From positions 1 to 5,699 of the forward strand of contig CALATC010000134.1 of assembly GCA_937891475.1 (NCBI GenBank): 5,699 nt of DNA, in the 5' to 3' direction. Origin of the DNA: an uncultured Granulicatella sp. Lineage in GTDB: Bacteria > Bacillota > Bacilli > Lactobacillales > Aerococcaceae. Shown in pieces: positions 1 through 5,215 of this stretch. Position 1 is the stretch's first letter, and the number at the start of each line of letters is the position of its first letter. Below the pieces are notes generated by a model, which had not been told where the DNA came from, did no database searches, and was given only the letters and a program-made list of their open reading frames with translations. The translations under genes were made by a program, and so were the position numbers.

Positions 1-4
1 TTAT

Positions 5-11
5 CTCCCTT
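5..11 (-). promoter_or_regulatory. Possible ribosome binding site of a minus-strand gene starting outside the window
   Basis: Read on the minus strand, these bases give AAGGGAG followed by ATAA at the window edge. That looks like a Shine-Dalgarno site whose start codon would lie just past the edge. If so, a further minus-strand gene follows the 94-843 gene, separated from it by the terminator at 32-77. The start codon cannot be seen, so this is weak. Confidence 0.25.
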
Positions 12-31
12 GATTTTACTGAATTTATTAA

Positions 32-77
32 AAAGCACGTCCTAATTTTGATTTCCGTCAAAATCGGGATGTGCTTT
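32..77 (-). terminator. Rho-independent terminator, probably bidirectional
   Basis: Bases 32-51 pair with 58-77 to make a 20-bp stem with one A-C mismatch and two G-T wobbles, closed by a 6-base loop. On the minus strand the stem is followed by a T-rich tail (TTTTAATAA), which suits termination of the amidohydrolase gene ending at 94. On the plus strand it is followed by TTTCTTCTATTTTT, so it may also stop transcripts arriving from the left. Confidence 0.8.
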
Positions 78-93
78 CTTCTATTTTTAAGAC

Positions 94-843
94 TTAATGC
101 CCAGCCTCTTGATAATAATCTTCAATTCGGAAGAACACTCGTAGTAGTTTTTCTTGTAAACTTTTAGCTTTTTGGGTATCTAATTTATTGTTATGGAGAT
201 AGAGAGAATAGGGGATTTCAATTTGAATAGCTTCTACATTCGGTTGTTTTGATACTTCATGTATAATATTTCCACCTTTAAAGGGCGTATCTACTTGAAT
301 GGATAATTCTTCTTTTTTAAAACAATCTACAATAAACTCAAATGATTCTTTTGAAATGCTTGCTCCATTTCTAGTACTTAGAATAATCTTATCTGTTTTA
401 AAATGTTTATCATCATAACTGTGTAAATCTAGTAAACAAACGATTGCATTATATTGTTTCTTTAAAGATATTTGTTCGAATATTGCATCATAATAAGGTG
501 TATAATAATTTGCTATCCAATCATTTTGTAAGTTTCTTGATGGATATTGTTTAAATAATGGTATTCCAAATTCATCGTACCTTGGAATAATTGGGAGTGT
601 GGATGTTTTAGAAGTATATTTTGAACGGTTAACATCAACAACATATCTAGAAATAGATGTAGAAACTTTTGTAAATGTAAAGTCTTTTACTAATAAATCA
701 ACATGCCAATCAGTATGAATTCTTCTTGCTTGAAGATTCATTCGATTTTGAATCAATTCAGGTATTTCAATACCTGAATGTGGAATTGAAATGATAATGG
801 GAGAACTAGGTGTAGTGTGTGTAATTGATAAAAAAACGTTCAT
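94..843 (-). CDS. N-formylglutamate amidohydrolase family protein (HutG/FGase-like)
   Basis: This encodes 249 residues of the N-formylglutamate amidohydrolase family (PF05013), which hydrolyse N-formyl or related N-acyl amino acids with a metal-bound water. Visible family motifs are IPHSG at 20-24, TDWHVD at 44-49, VVDVNR at 68-73, LLDLHSY at 137-143, a GGN segment at 190-192 and the terminal IQIEIP at 206-211. His22 and His141 are likely metal or catalytic residues; that assignment is from family knowledge. The length is normal for the family and the protein looks cytoplasmic, with no signal peptide. The ATG start is backed by AGGAGGG at 849-855, 5 bases away. The neighbours are not histidine-degradation genes, so a role in the Hut pathway is not supported and the true substrate is unknown. 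The family call is firm; the exact reaction is not. Confidence 0.85.
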   Translation of the reverse strand: MNVFLSITHTTPSSPIIISIPHSGIEIPELIQNRMNLQARRIHTDWHVDLLVKDFTFTKVSTSISRYVVDVNRSKYTSKTSTLPIIPRYDEFGIPLFKQYPSRNLQNDWIANYYTPYYDAIFEQISLKKQYNAIVCLLDLHSYDDKHFKTDKIILSTRNGASISKESFEFIVDCFKKEELSIQVDTPFKGGNIIHEVSKQPNVEAIQIEIPYSLYLHNNKLDTQKAKSLQEKLLRVFFRIEDYYQEAGH

Positions 844-848
844 AAAAA

Positions 849-855
849 CCCTCCT
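849..855 (-). promoter_or_regulatory. Ribosome binding site of the amidohydrolase gene
   Basis: The minus strand reads AGGAGGG, a near-perfect Shine-Dalgarno sequence, 5 bases before the ATG at 843-841. It fixes the start of that gene. Confidence 0.85.
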
Positions 856-862
856 AATTTCT

Positions 863-885
863 ATTGTAGTATAGTTTTTATCATA
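863..885 (-). promoter_or_regulatory. Candidate -10 region for the amidohydrolase gene
   Basis: The minus strand carries several -10-like hexamers upstream of the gene: TATGAT (885-880), TATACT (873-868) and TACAAT (868-863). None has a convincing TTGACA-like -35 box at 16-18 bases. A promoter must lie in this short divergent gap, since the next gene runs the other way, but which box is used cannot be decided by eye. Confidence 0.35.
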
Positions 886-898
886 ATGAAAGTTTCTG

Positions 899-926
899 TT
901 GAAATAGAGAAGGCATTTAGTATAAT
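899..926 (+). promoter_or_regulatory. Sigma-A-type promoter of the 114-residue protein gene
   Basis: TTGAAA (899-904) and a perfect TATAAT (921-926) are separated by 16 bases. Transcription would start near 932-934, at or just inside the ribosome binding site, giving an unusually short leader of about 13-15 bases. Confidence 0.7.
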
Positions 927-931
927 GATGT

Positions 932-938
932 AAAGGAG
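932..938 (+). promoter_or_regulatory. Ribosome binding site that decides the start at 947
   Basis: AAAGGAG lies 8 bases before the ATG at 947. An in-frame GTG at 938 overlaps this site and so cannot be the start it serves. Confidence 0.8.
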
Positions 939-946
939 TGATTGAG

Positions 947-1291
947 ATGAATCAACGAGAAATTGATGAAATGCATGATTATTTAAAAGAATTTACATCA
1001 GAAGTATTAACATGTGCATCAAATTTTAGAGAAAAGAATACAATCTATGCTTCATTTACGTATTATCCAGAGTTTCAACAAAAATTTTTATTATCATATC
1101 GTAATGAAAACGATACTGTTGAATATGTCGATGATAATGGTCATAAGATATCTGAAGATGAATTAGAATACAAAACAACGGAAATTTCAATGACATATGG
1201 TGAGATGGTTGATCTTGTATTAGCTCAATTATTGGAATTCCGTAAAAAATATTACCATAAGCAAATTAAAACTACTTCATTTGTTTTATAA
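947..1291 (+). CDS. Conserved-looking hypothetical protein, 114 residues, acidic
   Basis: I do not recognise this protein. Starting at the ATG at 947 it has 114 residues. An upstream in-frame GTG at 938 would add three residues, but the AAAGGAG at 932-938 overlaps it and is well placed for the ATG. There is no signal peptide or membrane segment, so it is probably cytoplasmic. The N-terminal third looks helical. The middle is rich in aromatic residues and then in Asp/Glu (DTVEYVDDNG, then SEDELEY). A helix containing YGEMVDLVLAQLLEF follows, and the tail is basic. No metal-binding or catalytic motif is evident. It has a strong promoter of its own and is divergent from the amidohydrolase gene. 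No terminator hairpin is clear before the tRNA gene, so some transcripts may run into it. That it is a real gene is well supported by promoter, ribosome binding site and codon use. Confidence 0.75.
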   Translation: MNQREIDEMHDYLKEFTSEVLTCASNFREKNTIYASFTYYPEFQQKFLLSYRNENDTVEYVDDNGHKISEDELEYKTTEISMTYGEMVDLVLAQLLEFRKKYYHKQIKTTSFVL

Positions 1292-1343
1292 AATTTTTCC
1301 ATAAAAAGTACCATTCAAAGAATAGATTTTATTGTTTCAAGTC

Positions 1344-1372
1344 TTGACAGTTATTATATGGATTGATATAAT
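1344..1372 (+). promoter_or_regulatory. Perfect consensus promoter of the tRNA-Arg gene
   Basis: TTGACA (1344-1349) and TATAAT (1367-1372) are separated by exactly 17 bases, matching the sigma-A consensus in full. The expected start near 1379 leaves about 6 bases before the mature tRNA 5' end. This strength is typical of stable RNA genes. Confidence 0.9.
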
Positions 1373-1384
1373 AACTCTTGTACT

Positions 1385-1458
1385 GTTCTAGTAGCTCAGC
1401 AGGATAGAGCATTCGCCTTCTAAGCGAACGGTCGGGGGTTCGAATCCCTCCTAGAACG
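1385..1458 (+). tRNA. tRNA-Arg, anticodon UCU
   Basis: All four arms fold. The acceptor stem GTTCTAG (1385-1391) pairs perfectly with CTAGAAC (1451-1457), with G1458 as discriminator. The D-stem is GCTC/GAGC. The anticodon stem is TTCGC/GCGAA around the loop CTTCTAA, which gives anticodon TCT, read as AGA (and AGG) arginine codons. The T-arm is GGGGG/CCCTC with loop TTCGAAT. CCA is not encoded; CTA follows the discriminator. The gene stands alone, with its own consensus promoter upstream and a terminator 9 bases downstream, so it is a single-gene transcription unit. Confidence 0.96.
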
Positions 1459-1467
1459 CTAGCAATG

Positions 1468-1500
1468 AGAACGTTGAGTGATCAACGTTCTTTTTTTCTT
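1468..1500 (+). terminator. Rho-independent terminator of the tRNA-Arg gene
   Basis: AGAACGTTGA (1468-1477) and TCAACGTTCT (1482-1491) form a perfect 10-bp stem with a GTGA loop, followed by a run of T to 1497 and then CTT. It starts 9 bases after the tRNA. Its 3' arm and T-run occupy the space where a -35 box for pflA would be. Confidence 0.93.
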
Positions 1501-1508
1501 AAAAAGTG

Positions 1509-1517
1509 TGTTATAAT
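1509..1517 (+). promoter_or_regulatory. Extended -10 promoter of pflA
   Basis: TGTTATAAT is a perfect extended -10 element (TG, one base, TATAAT at 1512-1517). The -35 region falls in the T-rich end of the tRNA terminator (about 1489-1494, TCTTTT) and is poor, so recognition probably relies on the TG motif. The expected start is near 1524. Confidence 0.75.
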
Positions 1518-1529
1518 AGTAACAAATAG

Positions 1530-1546
1530 TGTCAATTATTTTGACA
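1530..1546 (+). promoter_or_regulatory. Inverted repeat in the pflA leader, possible operator
   Basis: TGTCAA (1530-1535) and TTGACA (1541-1546) form a perfect 6-bp inverted repeat around a 5-base AT spacer. The repeat sits between the expected transcription start and the ribosome binding site. A bound regulator there would block transcription. It resembles but does not match the redox-sensor Rex box (TTGTGA...TCACAA) and is not a good FNR or CcpA site. The regulator is unknown. Confidence 0.45.
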
Positions 1547-1550
1547 AAAT

Positions 1551-1556
1551 GGAGGG
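1551..1556 (+). promoter_or_regulatory. Ribosome binding site of pflA
   Basis: GGAGGG lies 7 bases before the ATG at 1564 and supports that start. Confidence 0.8.
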
Positions 1557-1563
1557 ATAACGA

Positions 1564-2325
1564 ATGAGTGAGCCAGTTGTTGGATATATTCATTCTACAG
1601 AAAGTTTTGGTTCTGTTGATGGACCAGGAGTTCGATTCGTGACATTCATGCAAGGATGTCGTATGAGATGTGAATTTTGCCATAATCCAGATACTTGGAA
1701 TATTGGTGGAGGTAAAAAGATTACAAGTCAAGAATTATTAGAAGAAGCATTACGTTACCGTGCCTTTTGGGGGAAAAAAGGTGGCGTAACAGTCAGTGGA
1801 GGAGAACCTTTATTACAAGTGGATTTTCTAATTGATTTCTTTAAACGTTGTAAAGCTATGGGAATCCATACTACATTAGATAGTTGTGGAATGCCATTTA
1901 CGTATGATGAACCATTCTTTAGTAAATTTGAAGAATTATTAGAATATACTGATTTAATCTTATTAGATATTAAACATATTGATGATGAACAACATAAGAA
2001 ATTAACAGCTTGGACAAATAAAAATATTTTACAATTAGCTGAATATTTATCTGATAAAGGTCAACCTGTTTGGATTCGACACGTATTAGTTCCAGAACGC
2101 TCTGATTATGACGAATATTTACAAAGATTAAGTGATTTTGTGGCAGGTTTGAAAAATGTATTAAAATTTGAAGTATTACCATATCACCGTTTAGGTGTTT
2201 ATAAATGGAAAAACTTAGGAATTCCATATAAATTAGAACATATTGAACCACCAACAAAAGAACGTGTTGCAAATGCAAACCGTATTTTAAGAACACAAGA
2301 ATACAAAGGGTATTTAGAAGTTTAG
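1564..2325 (+). CDS. pflA: Pyruvate formate-lyase activating enzyme (radical SAM)
   Basis: This encodes a 253-residue cytoplasmic radical SAM enzyme. It uses a [4Fe-4S] cluster and S-adenosylmethionine to put the glycyl radical on pyruvate formate-lyase, turning on anaerobic conversion of pyruvate and CoA to acetyl-CoA and formate. The signature CxxxCxxC is visible as Cys32, Cys36 and Cys39, followed by HNPDTW at 40-45. The SAM-binding SGGEP motif is at 78-82. The N-terminal segment, with SFGSVDGPGVRF around 14-25, is characteristic of PflA. The length fits the family (about 245-260). The start is supported by GGAGGG at 1551-1556. The lyase gene itself is not in this window, so its target is encoded elsewhere. 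The gene has its own extended -10 promoter and a palindrome in the leader that could give oxygen or redox control. Related glycyl-radical activases exist, but the short form without an extra ferredoxin insert fits PflA. Confidence 0.94.
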   Translation: MSEPVVGYIHSTESFGSVDGPGVRFVTFMQGCRMRCEFCHNPDTWNIGGGKKITSQELLEEALRYRAFWGKKGGVTVSGGEPLLQVDFLIDFFKRCKAMGIHTTLDSCGMPFTYDEPFFSKFEELLEYTDLILLDIKHIDDEQHKKLTAWTNKNILQLAEYLSDKGQPVWIRHVLVPERSDYDEYLQRLSDFVAGLKNVLKFEVLPYHRLGVYKWKNLGIPYKLEHIEPPTKERVANANRILRTQEYKGYLEV

Positions 2326-2326
2326 T

Positions 2327-2355
2327 TTGGTTTTCTAAACATTGTGTGGTAAAAT
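2327..2355 (+). promoter_or_regulatory. Promoter of ppaC with extended -10
   Basis: TTGGTT (2327-2332) lies 17 bases before TAAAAT (2350-2355), which is preceded by TGG, giving an extended -10 (TGnTAAAAT). The expected start is near 2362, leaving a leader of about 29 bases. The -35 box begins immediately after the pflA stop codon. Confidence 0.65.
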
Positions 2356-2377
2356 AGTCATTATAAAATTTATAAAA

Positions 2378-2384
2378 GTGAGGA
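2378..2384 (+). promoter_or_regulatory. Ribosome binding site of ppaC
   Basis: GTGAGGA lies 6 bases before the ATG at 2391. It is somewhat weaker than the other sites in the window. Confidence 0.6.
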
Positions 2385-2390
2385 TAAAAG

Positions 2391-3320
2391 ATGAGTAAAT
2401 TATTAGTTTTTGGACACCAAAATCCAGATACAGATGCGATTACATCAGCTATTTCGTATGCTTATTTATTAAAACAATTAGGAGAAGATGCAGAAGCAGT
2501 TGCACTAGGTGAGCCTAATGAGGAAACTCAATATGCATTAAATTATTTTAATAGAACAGCTCCTCGTGTTGTAACTTCATTAAGTGAAGAAACAAATTGT
2601 GTAGCATTAGTAGACCATAACGAAGTTCAACAAAGTGCTAGTGATGTTGAAAAAGTTGAAGTACAGTATGTTGTGGATCATCACCGAATTGCTAATTTCC
2701 AAACGGCAAATCCTCTATTCTATCGTTGTGAACCAGTAGGATGTACAAATACGATTTTATTTAAAATGTATAAAGAATATGGAATTGAAATTCCAAAAGA
2801 AATTGCAGGCTTAATGGTTTCAGCAATTGTTTCTGATACATTATTATTTAAATCACCAACATGTACACAACAAGATATCGAAGCAGCAACTGAATTAGCT
2901 CGTATTGCTGAAATTGATGTGAATTCTTATGGATTAGAAATGTTAAAAGCAGGTACAAATTTATCTACTAAATCTGAAGCAGAGTTAATTGATTTAGATG
3001 CTAAATCATTCCCAATGGGTTCTTACAATATGCGAATTGCTCAAGTGAATGTTGTGGATGAACAAGAATTATTAGTTCGTAGAGAAGCATTAGAATTTAG
3101 CATGAAAGAAGCAAATGCAACTCATGGATATGATACTTTCTTATTAGTTGTAACAAATATTTTAACAAGTGTTTCTACTGGATTAGTAGTAGGGGAAGCA
3201 TTAGATACTGTTGCAAAAGCATTTAATACAGAGTATGAAAATGGTCTATTAATTTTACCAGGTGTCGTATCTCGTAAAAAACAAGTGGTACCACCTTTAA
3301 CAGTTGCATTCGAAAACTAG
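2391..3320 (+). CDS. ppaC: Manganese-dependent inorganic pyrophosphatase (family II, DHH)
   Basis: This encodes a 309-residue cytoplasmic enzyme that hydrolyses pyrophosphate to two phosphates, pulling nucleic acid, protein and other biosynthetic reactions forward. It has the DHH-DHHA2 two-domain layout of family II pyrophosphatases. The metal ligands are all visible: His9, Asp13 and Asp15 in GHQNPDTDA (8-16), Asp75 in VDHNE, His97 in the DHH motif (96-98) and Asp149 in VSDT. The C-terminal SRKKQ places Arg295 and Lys296 for substrate binding. These positions coincide with the numbering I recall for the Bacillus subtilis enzyme, and the length is the same. It has no CBS insert, so it is the unregulated short form. 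The 65-base gap to pflA holds its own promoter and no clear terminator, so read-through from pflA is also possible. A terminator follows at 3336. Confidence 0.96.
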   Translation: MSKLLVFGHQNPDTDAITSAISYAYLLKQLGEDAEAVALGEPNEETQYALNYFNRTAPRVVTSLSEETNCVALVDHNEVQQSASDVEKVEVQYVVDHHRIANFQTANPLFYRCEPVGCTNTILFKMYKEYGIEIPKEIAGLMVSAIVSDTLLFKSPTCTQQDIEAATELARIAEIDVNSYGLEMLKAGTNLSTKSEAELIDLDAKSFPMGSYNMRIAQVNVVDEQELLVRREALEFSMKEANATHGYDTFLLVVTNILTSVSTGLVVGEALDTVAKAFNTEYENGLLILPGVVSRKKQVVPPLTVAFEN

Positions 3321-3335
3321 AATGAATTGATGTTG

Positions 3336-3390
3336 AATCCGAACTATTGATGACTACAAATCTGATATGATGTTCGGATTATTTTATTTT
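3336..3390 (+). terminator. Terminator of ppaC with a long loop
   Basis: AATCCGAAC (3336-3344) pairs perfectly with GTTCGGATT (3372-3380), followed by a T-rich tail (ATTTTATTTT, then T). The loop is 27 bases, unusually long, and contains a promoter-like element at 3363-3371. The stem and tail favour a terminator, although the large loop lowers stability. Confidence 0.65.
3363..3371 (+). promoter_or_regulatory. Candidate extended -10 promoter of the VOC-YitT operon
   Basis: TGATATGAT fits the extended -10 pattern (TG, one base, TATGAT, 5 of 6 to consensus). No good -35 box stands 16-18 bases upstream. Transcription would begin near 3378, inside the 3' arm of the ppaC terminator, so the new transcript would lack the 5' arm and escape termination. 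Confidence 0.45.
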
Positions 3391-3404
3391 TAAATTGAAA
3401 CAAT

Positions 3405-3410
3405 AAAGGA
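3405..3410 (+). promoter_or_regulatory. Ribosome binding site that supports a GTG start at 3420
   Basis: AAAGGA lies 9 bases before the GTG at 3420. The only nearby upstream ATG (3410) is out of frame and hits a stop after eight codons, so GTG is the best start. Confidence 0.65.
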
Positions 3411-3419
3411 TGAAGAGCA

Positions 3420-4310
3420 GTGAAAAATTTATTTGAGTATTTAAAAAATTTATTGCCTTCTGGTTCAAAAAAAGAATGGGATATAGCCCAAGTAACATTA
3501 TTTGTAGAAAATATTCATAGCATGAAAAGGTTTTATACACAAGTTCTTGGGTTAACCATTTTACAAGACTTTGAAACGGAAGTTTTGTTAGGATTACCTC
3601 AAGGAAGTATTCCAATGATTCGTCTAATGACAGCTGAAAATACTGGAACACGTAAGACAAATTTGACGTATTATTTAGGCTTTGAAATTCCAAAAAAACA
3701 ATTATTGGGAGATTTGAGTAATCATTTTCTATTAGAAGAACAAATGATTATGGCAACTTGTGATGATGGTTATAGCGAAGGATTTTATATTATGGATCCC
3801 GAGCAAAATCGTTTGAAATTTTACTGTGTGAAAAAAGATTTATTACTAGAAGATGTAAATCATGAAATGCAATATTTAGAAGGTAACGAAGTGACGATTC
3901 CTATCCAAGAATTTATTCAATTAGGAGATACAGGAGTTCATGGTTTACCAGCTAAAACACGATTAAATCAAGTACATTATATTGTAAATGATATTCAAAA
4001 AACATCAGATTTTTTAACAAAGAATTTTCAATTTAAAACAACTTATGATTATGTTGCAGAGCGTATTAATTTTCAAATAAATGAACATTATTATTCCATT
4101 GCAGTTAATGAATGGCAGGTAATTGATGCTAATCATACAATGTATGGGGTAAGAGAAATTATGTTTTTTGTTCCAGAAATTAAAGTCATAGAAGCGATTG
4201 TAGAACGTTTAGAAGAAATTGAATGGCCTTATTTATATCAAGACTCTGAATTAAAAGTATTAACGCCTGATCATATTCGTTATCACTTTAAAGTGGGGGA
4301 ACGATTATGA
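3420..4310 (+). CDS. Two-domain VOC superfamily protein (glyoxalase/extradiol dioxygenase fold)
   Basis: This encodes 296 residues, starting with GTG and preceded by AAAGGA. It contains two vicinal-oxygen-chelate modules, roughly 20-138 and 180-294. Each begins with a strand-helix pattern like that of CatE-type ring-cleaving dioxygenases: QVTLFVENI (24-32) with FYTQVLGL (38-45), and QVHYIVNDI (184-192). The first module closes with DPEQNRLKFY (126-135), the second with PDHIRYHF (283-290). The His that normally begins each first strand is Gln (24 and 184), and the Glu expected in the closing strand is Lys133 in the first module and His289 in the second. The metal site may therefore be altered or absent, and a ring-cleavage role should not be assumed. 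No membrane segment is seen. The stop overlaps the start of the next gene (ATGA), so its role is probably tied to the YitT proteins. The fold call is good; the function is unknown. Confidence 0.75.
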   Translation: MKNLFEYLKNLLPSGSKKEWDIAQVTLFVENIHSMKRFYTQVLGLTILQDFETEVLLGLPQGSIPMIRLMTAENTGTRKTNLTYYLGFEIPKKQLLGDLSNHFLLEEQMIMATCDDGYSEGFYIMDPEQNRLKFYCVKKDLLLEDVNHEMQYLEGNEVTIPIQEFIQLGDTGVHGLPAKTRLNQVHYIVNDIQKTSDFLTKNFQFKTTYDYVAERINFQINEHYYSIAVNEWQVIDANHTMYGVREIMFFVPEIKVIEAIVERLEEIEWPYLYQDSELKVLTPDHIRYHFKVGERL

Positions 4311-5197
4311 GTATATTGAATCCCGCAATGTATCGTAAATATCGTAAAGATCCTAAAGTTCGTCATTTAGTTAGTTTATTAACTATTATTTTGTCTGGTT
4401 TTTTACAAGCATTTACTCTAAAAGTATTCATTCAACCTTCAAATTTACTTTCTAGTGGATTTTTAGGTGTATCTATTTTAATTCATCAAATTGCTGAATT
4501 ATTTGGACTGGATATTTCAATTTCTTTAATGATGTTAGCATTAAATATTCCTGTAGCTATTATTTGTTATCGAGGAATTAGCCCTAGATTTACATTTTAT
4601 TCAATATTACAAGTGTTTTTTGGAAGTTTCTTTATTCGAATATTGAATTTTGAACCAATTTTTGATGATGTATTATTAAATGTAATTTTTGGTGGAGTAT
4701 TAAATGGAATTTATATTTCGATTGCGTTAAAAGGAAATGCTTCAACAGGGGGAACTGACTTTGTTGCGTTGTACTTCTCAAATAGAAATGGAAAAACAAT
4801 TTGGCAAGAAGTATTTTTCTTTAATACTTTATTATTATTAATATTTGGTGCTATTTTTGGTTGGAAATATGCTGGTTATTCTATTATTTTCCAATTTATT
4901 TCTACAAAAGTCATTAGTACTTTCCATCAACGGTATCATCGTGTAACTTTACAAATTACAACCAGATATGGTGAGGAAGTTATGCAAGCTTATTTAAAAA
5001 ATATTCGCCATGGTATTTCATGCGTAGAAGCAATTGGTGGATTTAGTCATGAAAAAATGTATTTATTACATACAGTTTTATCTTCTTATGAATTAATCGA
5101 TGCAATTTCTGTGTTAAAAGAAGCAGACCCTCGAGTGATTATTAATCAATTTGCAACAGAAAACTTCTATGGAAGATTCCATAGAGACCCAGAGTAA
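4307..5197 (+). CDS. YitT family membrane protein with C-terminal DUF2179 domain
   Basis: This encodes a 296-residue integral membrane protein of the YitT family (DUF161 repeats plus DUF2179), whose transport or signalling role is not established. By eye there are about six membrane segments: 22-41, 47-66, 71-88, 96-113, 120-141 and 168-186. The family motif appears as GNASTGGTDFVA (143-154). The first-repeat motif is SSGFLG (49-54), where relatives often have SGGxxG. From about 212 to 290 a soluble domain of the DUF2179 type follows, with a G-I-S-C-V-E-A-I-G-G-F pattern and a DPRVIINQF strand near its end. The N-terminus is basic, which by the positive-inside rule suggests it faces the cytoplasm. 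The start overlaps the VOC stop by 4 bases, with GTGGGGGA 6 bases upstream, so translation is probably coupled. A paralogue follows after 18 bases. Confidence 0.88.
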   Translation: MSILNPAMYRKYRKDPKVRHLVSLLTIILSGFLQAFTLKVFIQPSNLLSSGFLGVSILIHQIAELFGLDISISLMMLALNIPVAIICYRGISPRFTFYSILQVFFGSFFIRILNFEPIFDDVLLNVIFGGVLNGIYISIALKGNASTGGTDFVALYFSNRNGKTIWQEVFFFNTLLLLIFGAIFGWKYAGYSIIFQFISTKVISTFHQRYHRVTLQITTRYGEEVMQAYLKNIRHGISCVEAIGGFSHEKMYLLHTVLSSYELIDAISVLKEADPRVIINQFATENFYGRFHRDPE

Positions 5198-5200
5198 GAG

Positions 5201-5207
5201 AAAGGAG
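5201..5207 (+). promoter_or_regulatory. Ribosome binding site of the second YitT gene
   Basis: AAAGGAG lies 8 bases before the ATG at 5216, a strong site that fixes the start. It begins 3 bases after the stop of the preceding gene, with no room for a separate promoter. Confidence 0.85.
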
Positions 5208-5215
5208 AAGTCTTT

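Noticed and set aside
938..946. GTG start for the 114-residue protein, adding three residues
   Set aside because: The Shine-Dalgarno AAAGGAG (932-938) overlaps this GTG and is 8 bases from the ATG at 947, so the ATG is the sensible start.
1292..1343. Terminator after the 114-residue protein gene
   Set aside because: Only a 5-bp all-AT pairing (TTTTT with AAAAA) is visible, too weak to call.
1385..1458. tRNA-Arg as an integration (attachment) site
   Set aside because: No integrase gene and no second copy of the tRNA 3' end was seen in the window, and the downstream genes are core metabolism.
1451..1491. Alternative pairing of the tRNA 3' acceptor strand with the terminator 3' arm (AGAACG with CGTTCT)
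   Set aside because: It is only 6 bp and competes with a perfect 10-bp terminator stem and a perfect 7-bp acceptor stem, so it is probably coincidence.
1459..1731. Minus-strand reading frame of 90 codons
   Set aside because: It covers the tRNA terminator, the pflA promoter and the start of pflA, has no family resemblance, and is an antisense shadow.
1970..2296. Minus-strand reading frame of 108 codons
   Set aside because: It lies wholly inside pflA on the opposite strand and has no recognisable protein features.
2320..2340. Hairpin GTTTAG/CTAAAC after pflA as a terminator
   Set aside because: The stem is only 6 AT-rich base pairs with a 9-base loop and no T-run follows. It also overlaps the -35 box of ppaC.
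3410..3436. Eight-codon leader peptide (ATG to TGA) overlapping the VOC start
   Set aside because: The AAAGGA site is directly abutting this ATG with no spacing, so it is unlikely to be translated.
3379..3693. Minus-strand reading frame of 104 codons
   Set aside because: It is antisense to the start of the VOC gene and lacks any recognisable protein features.
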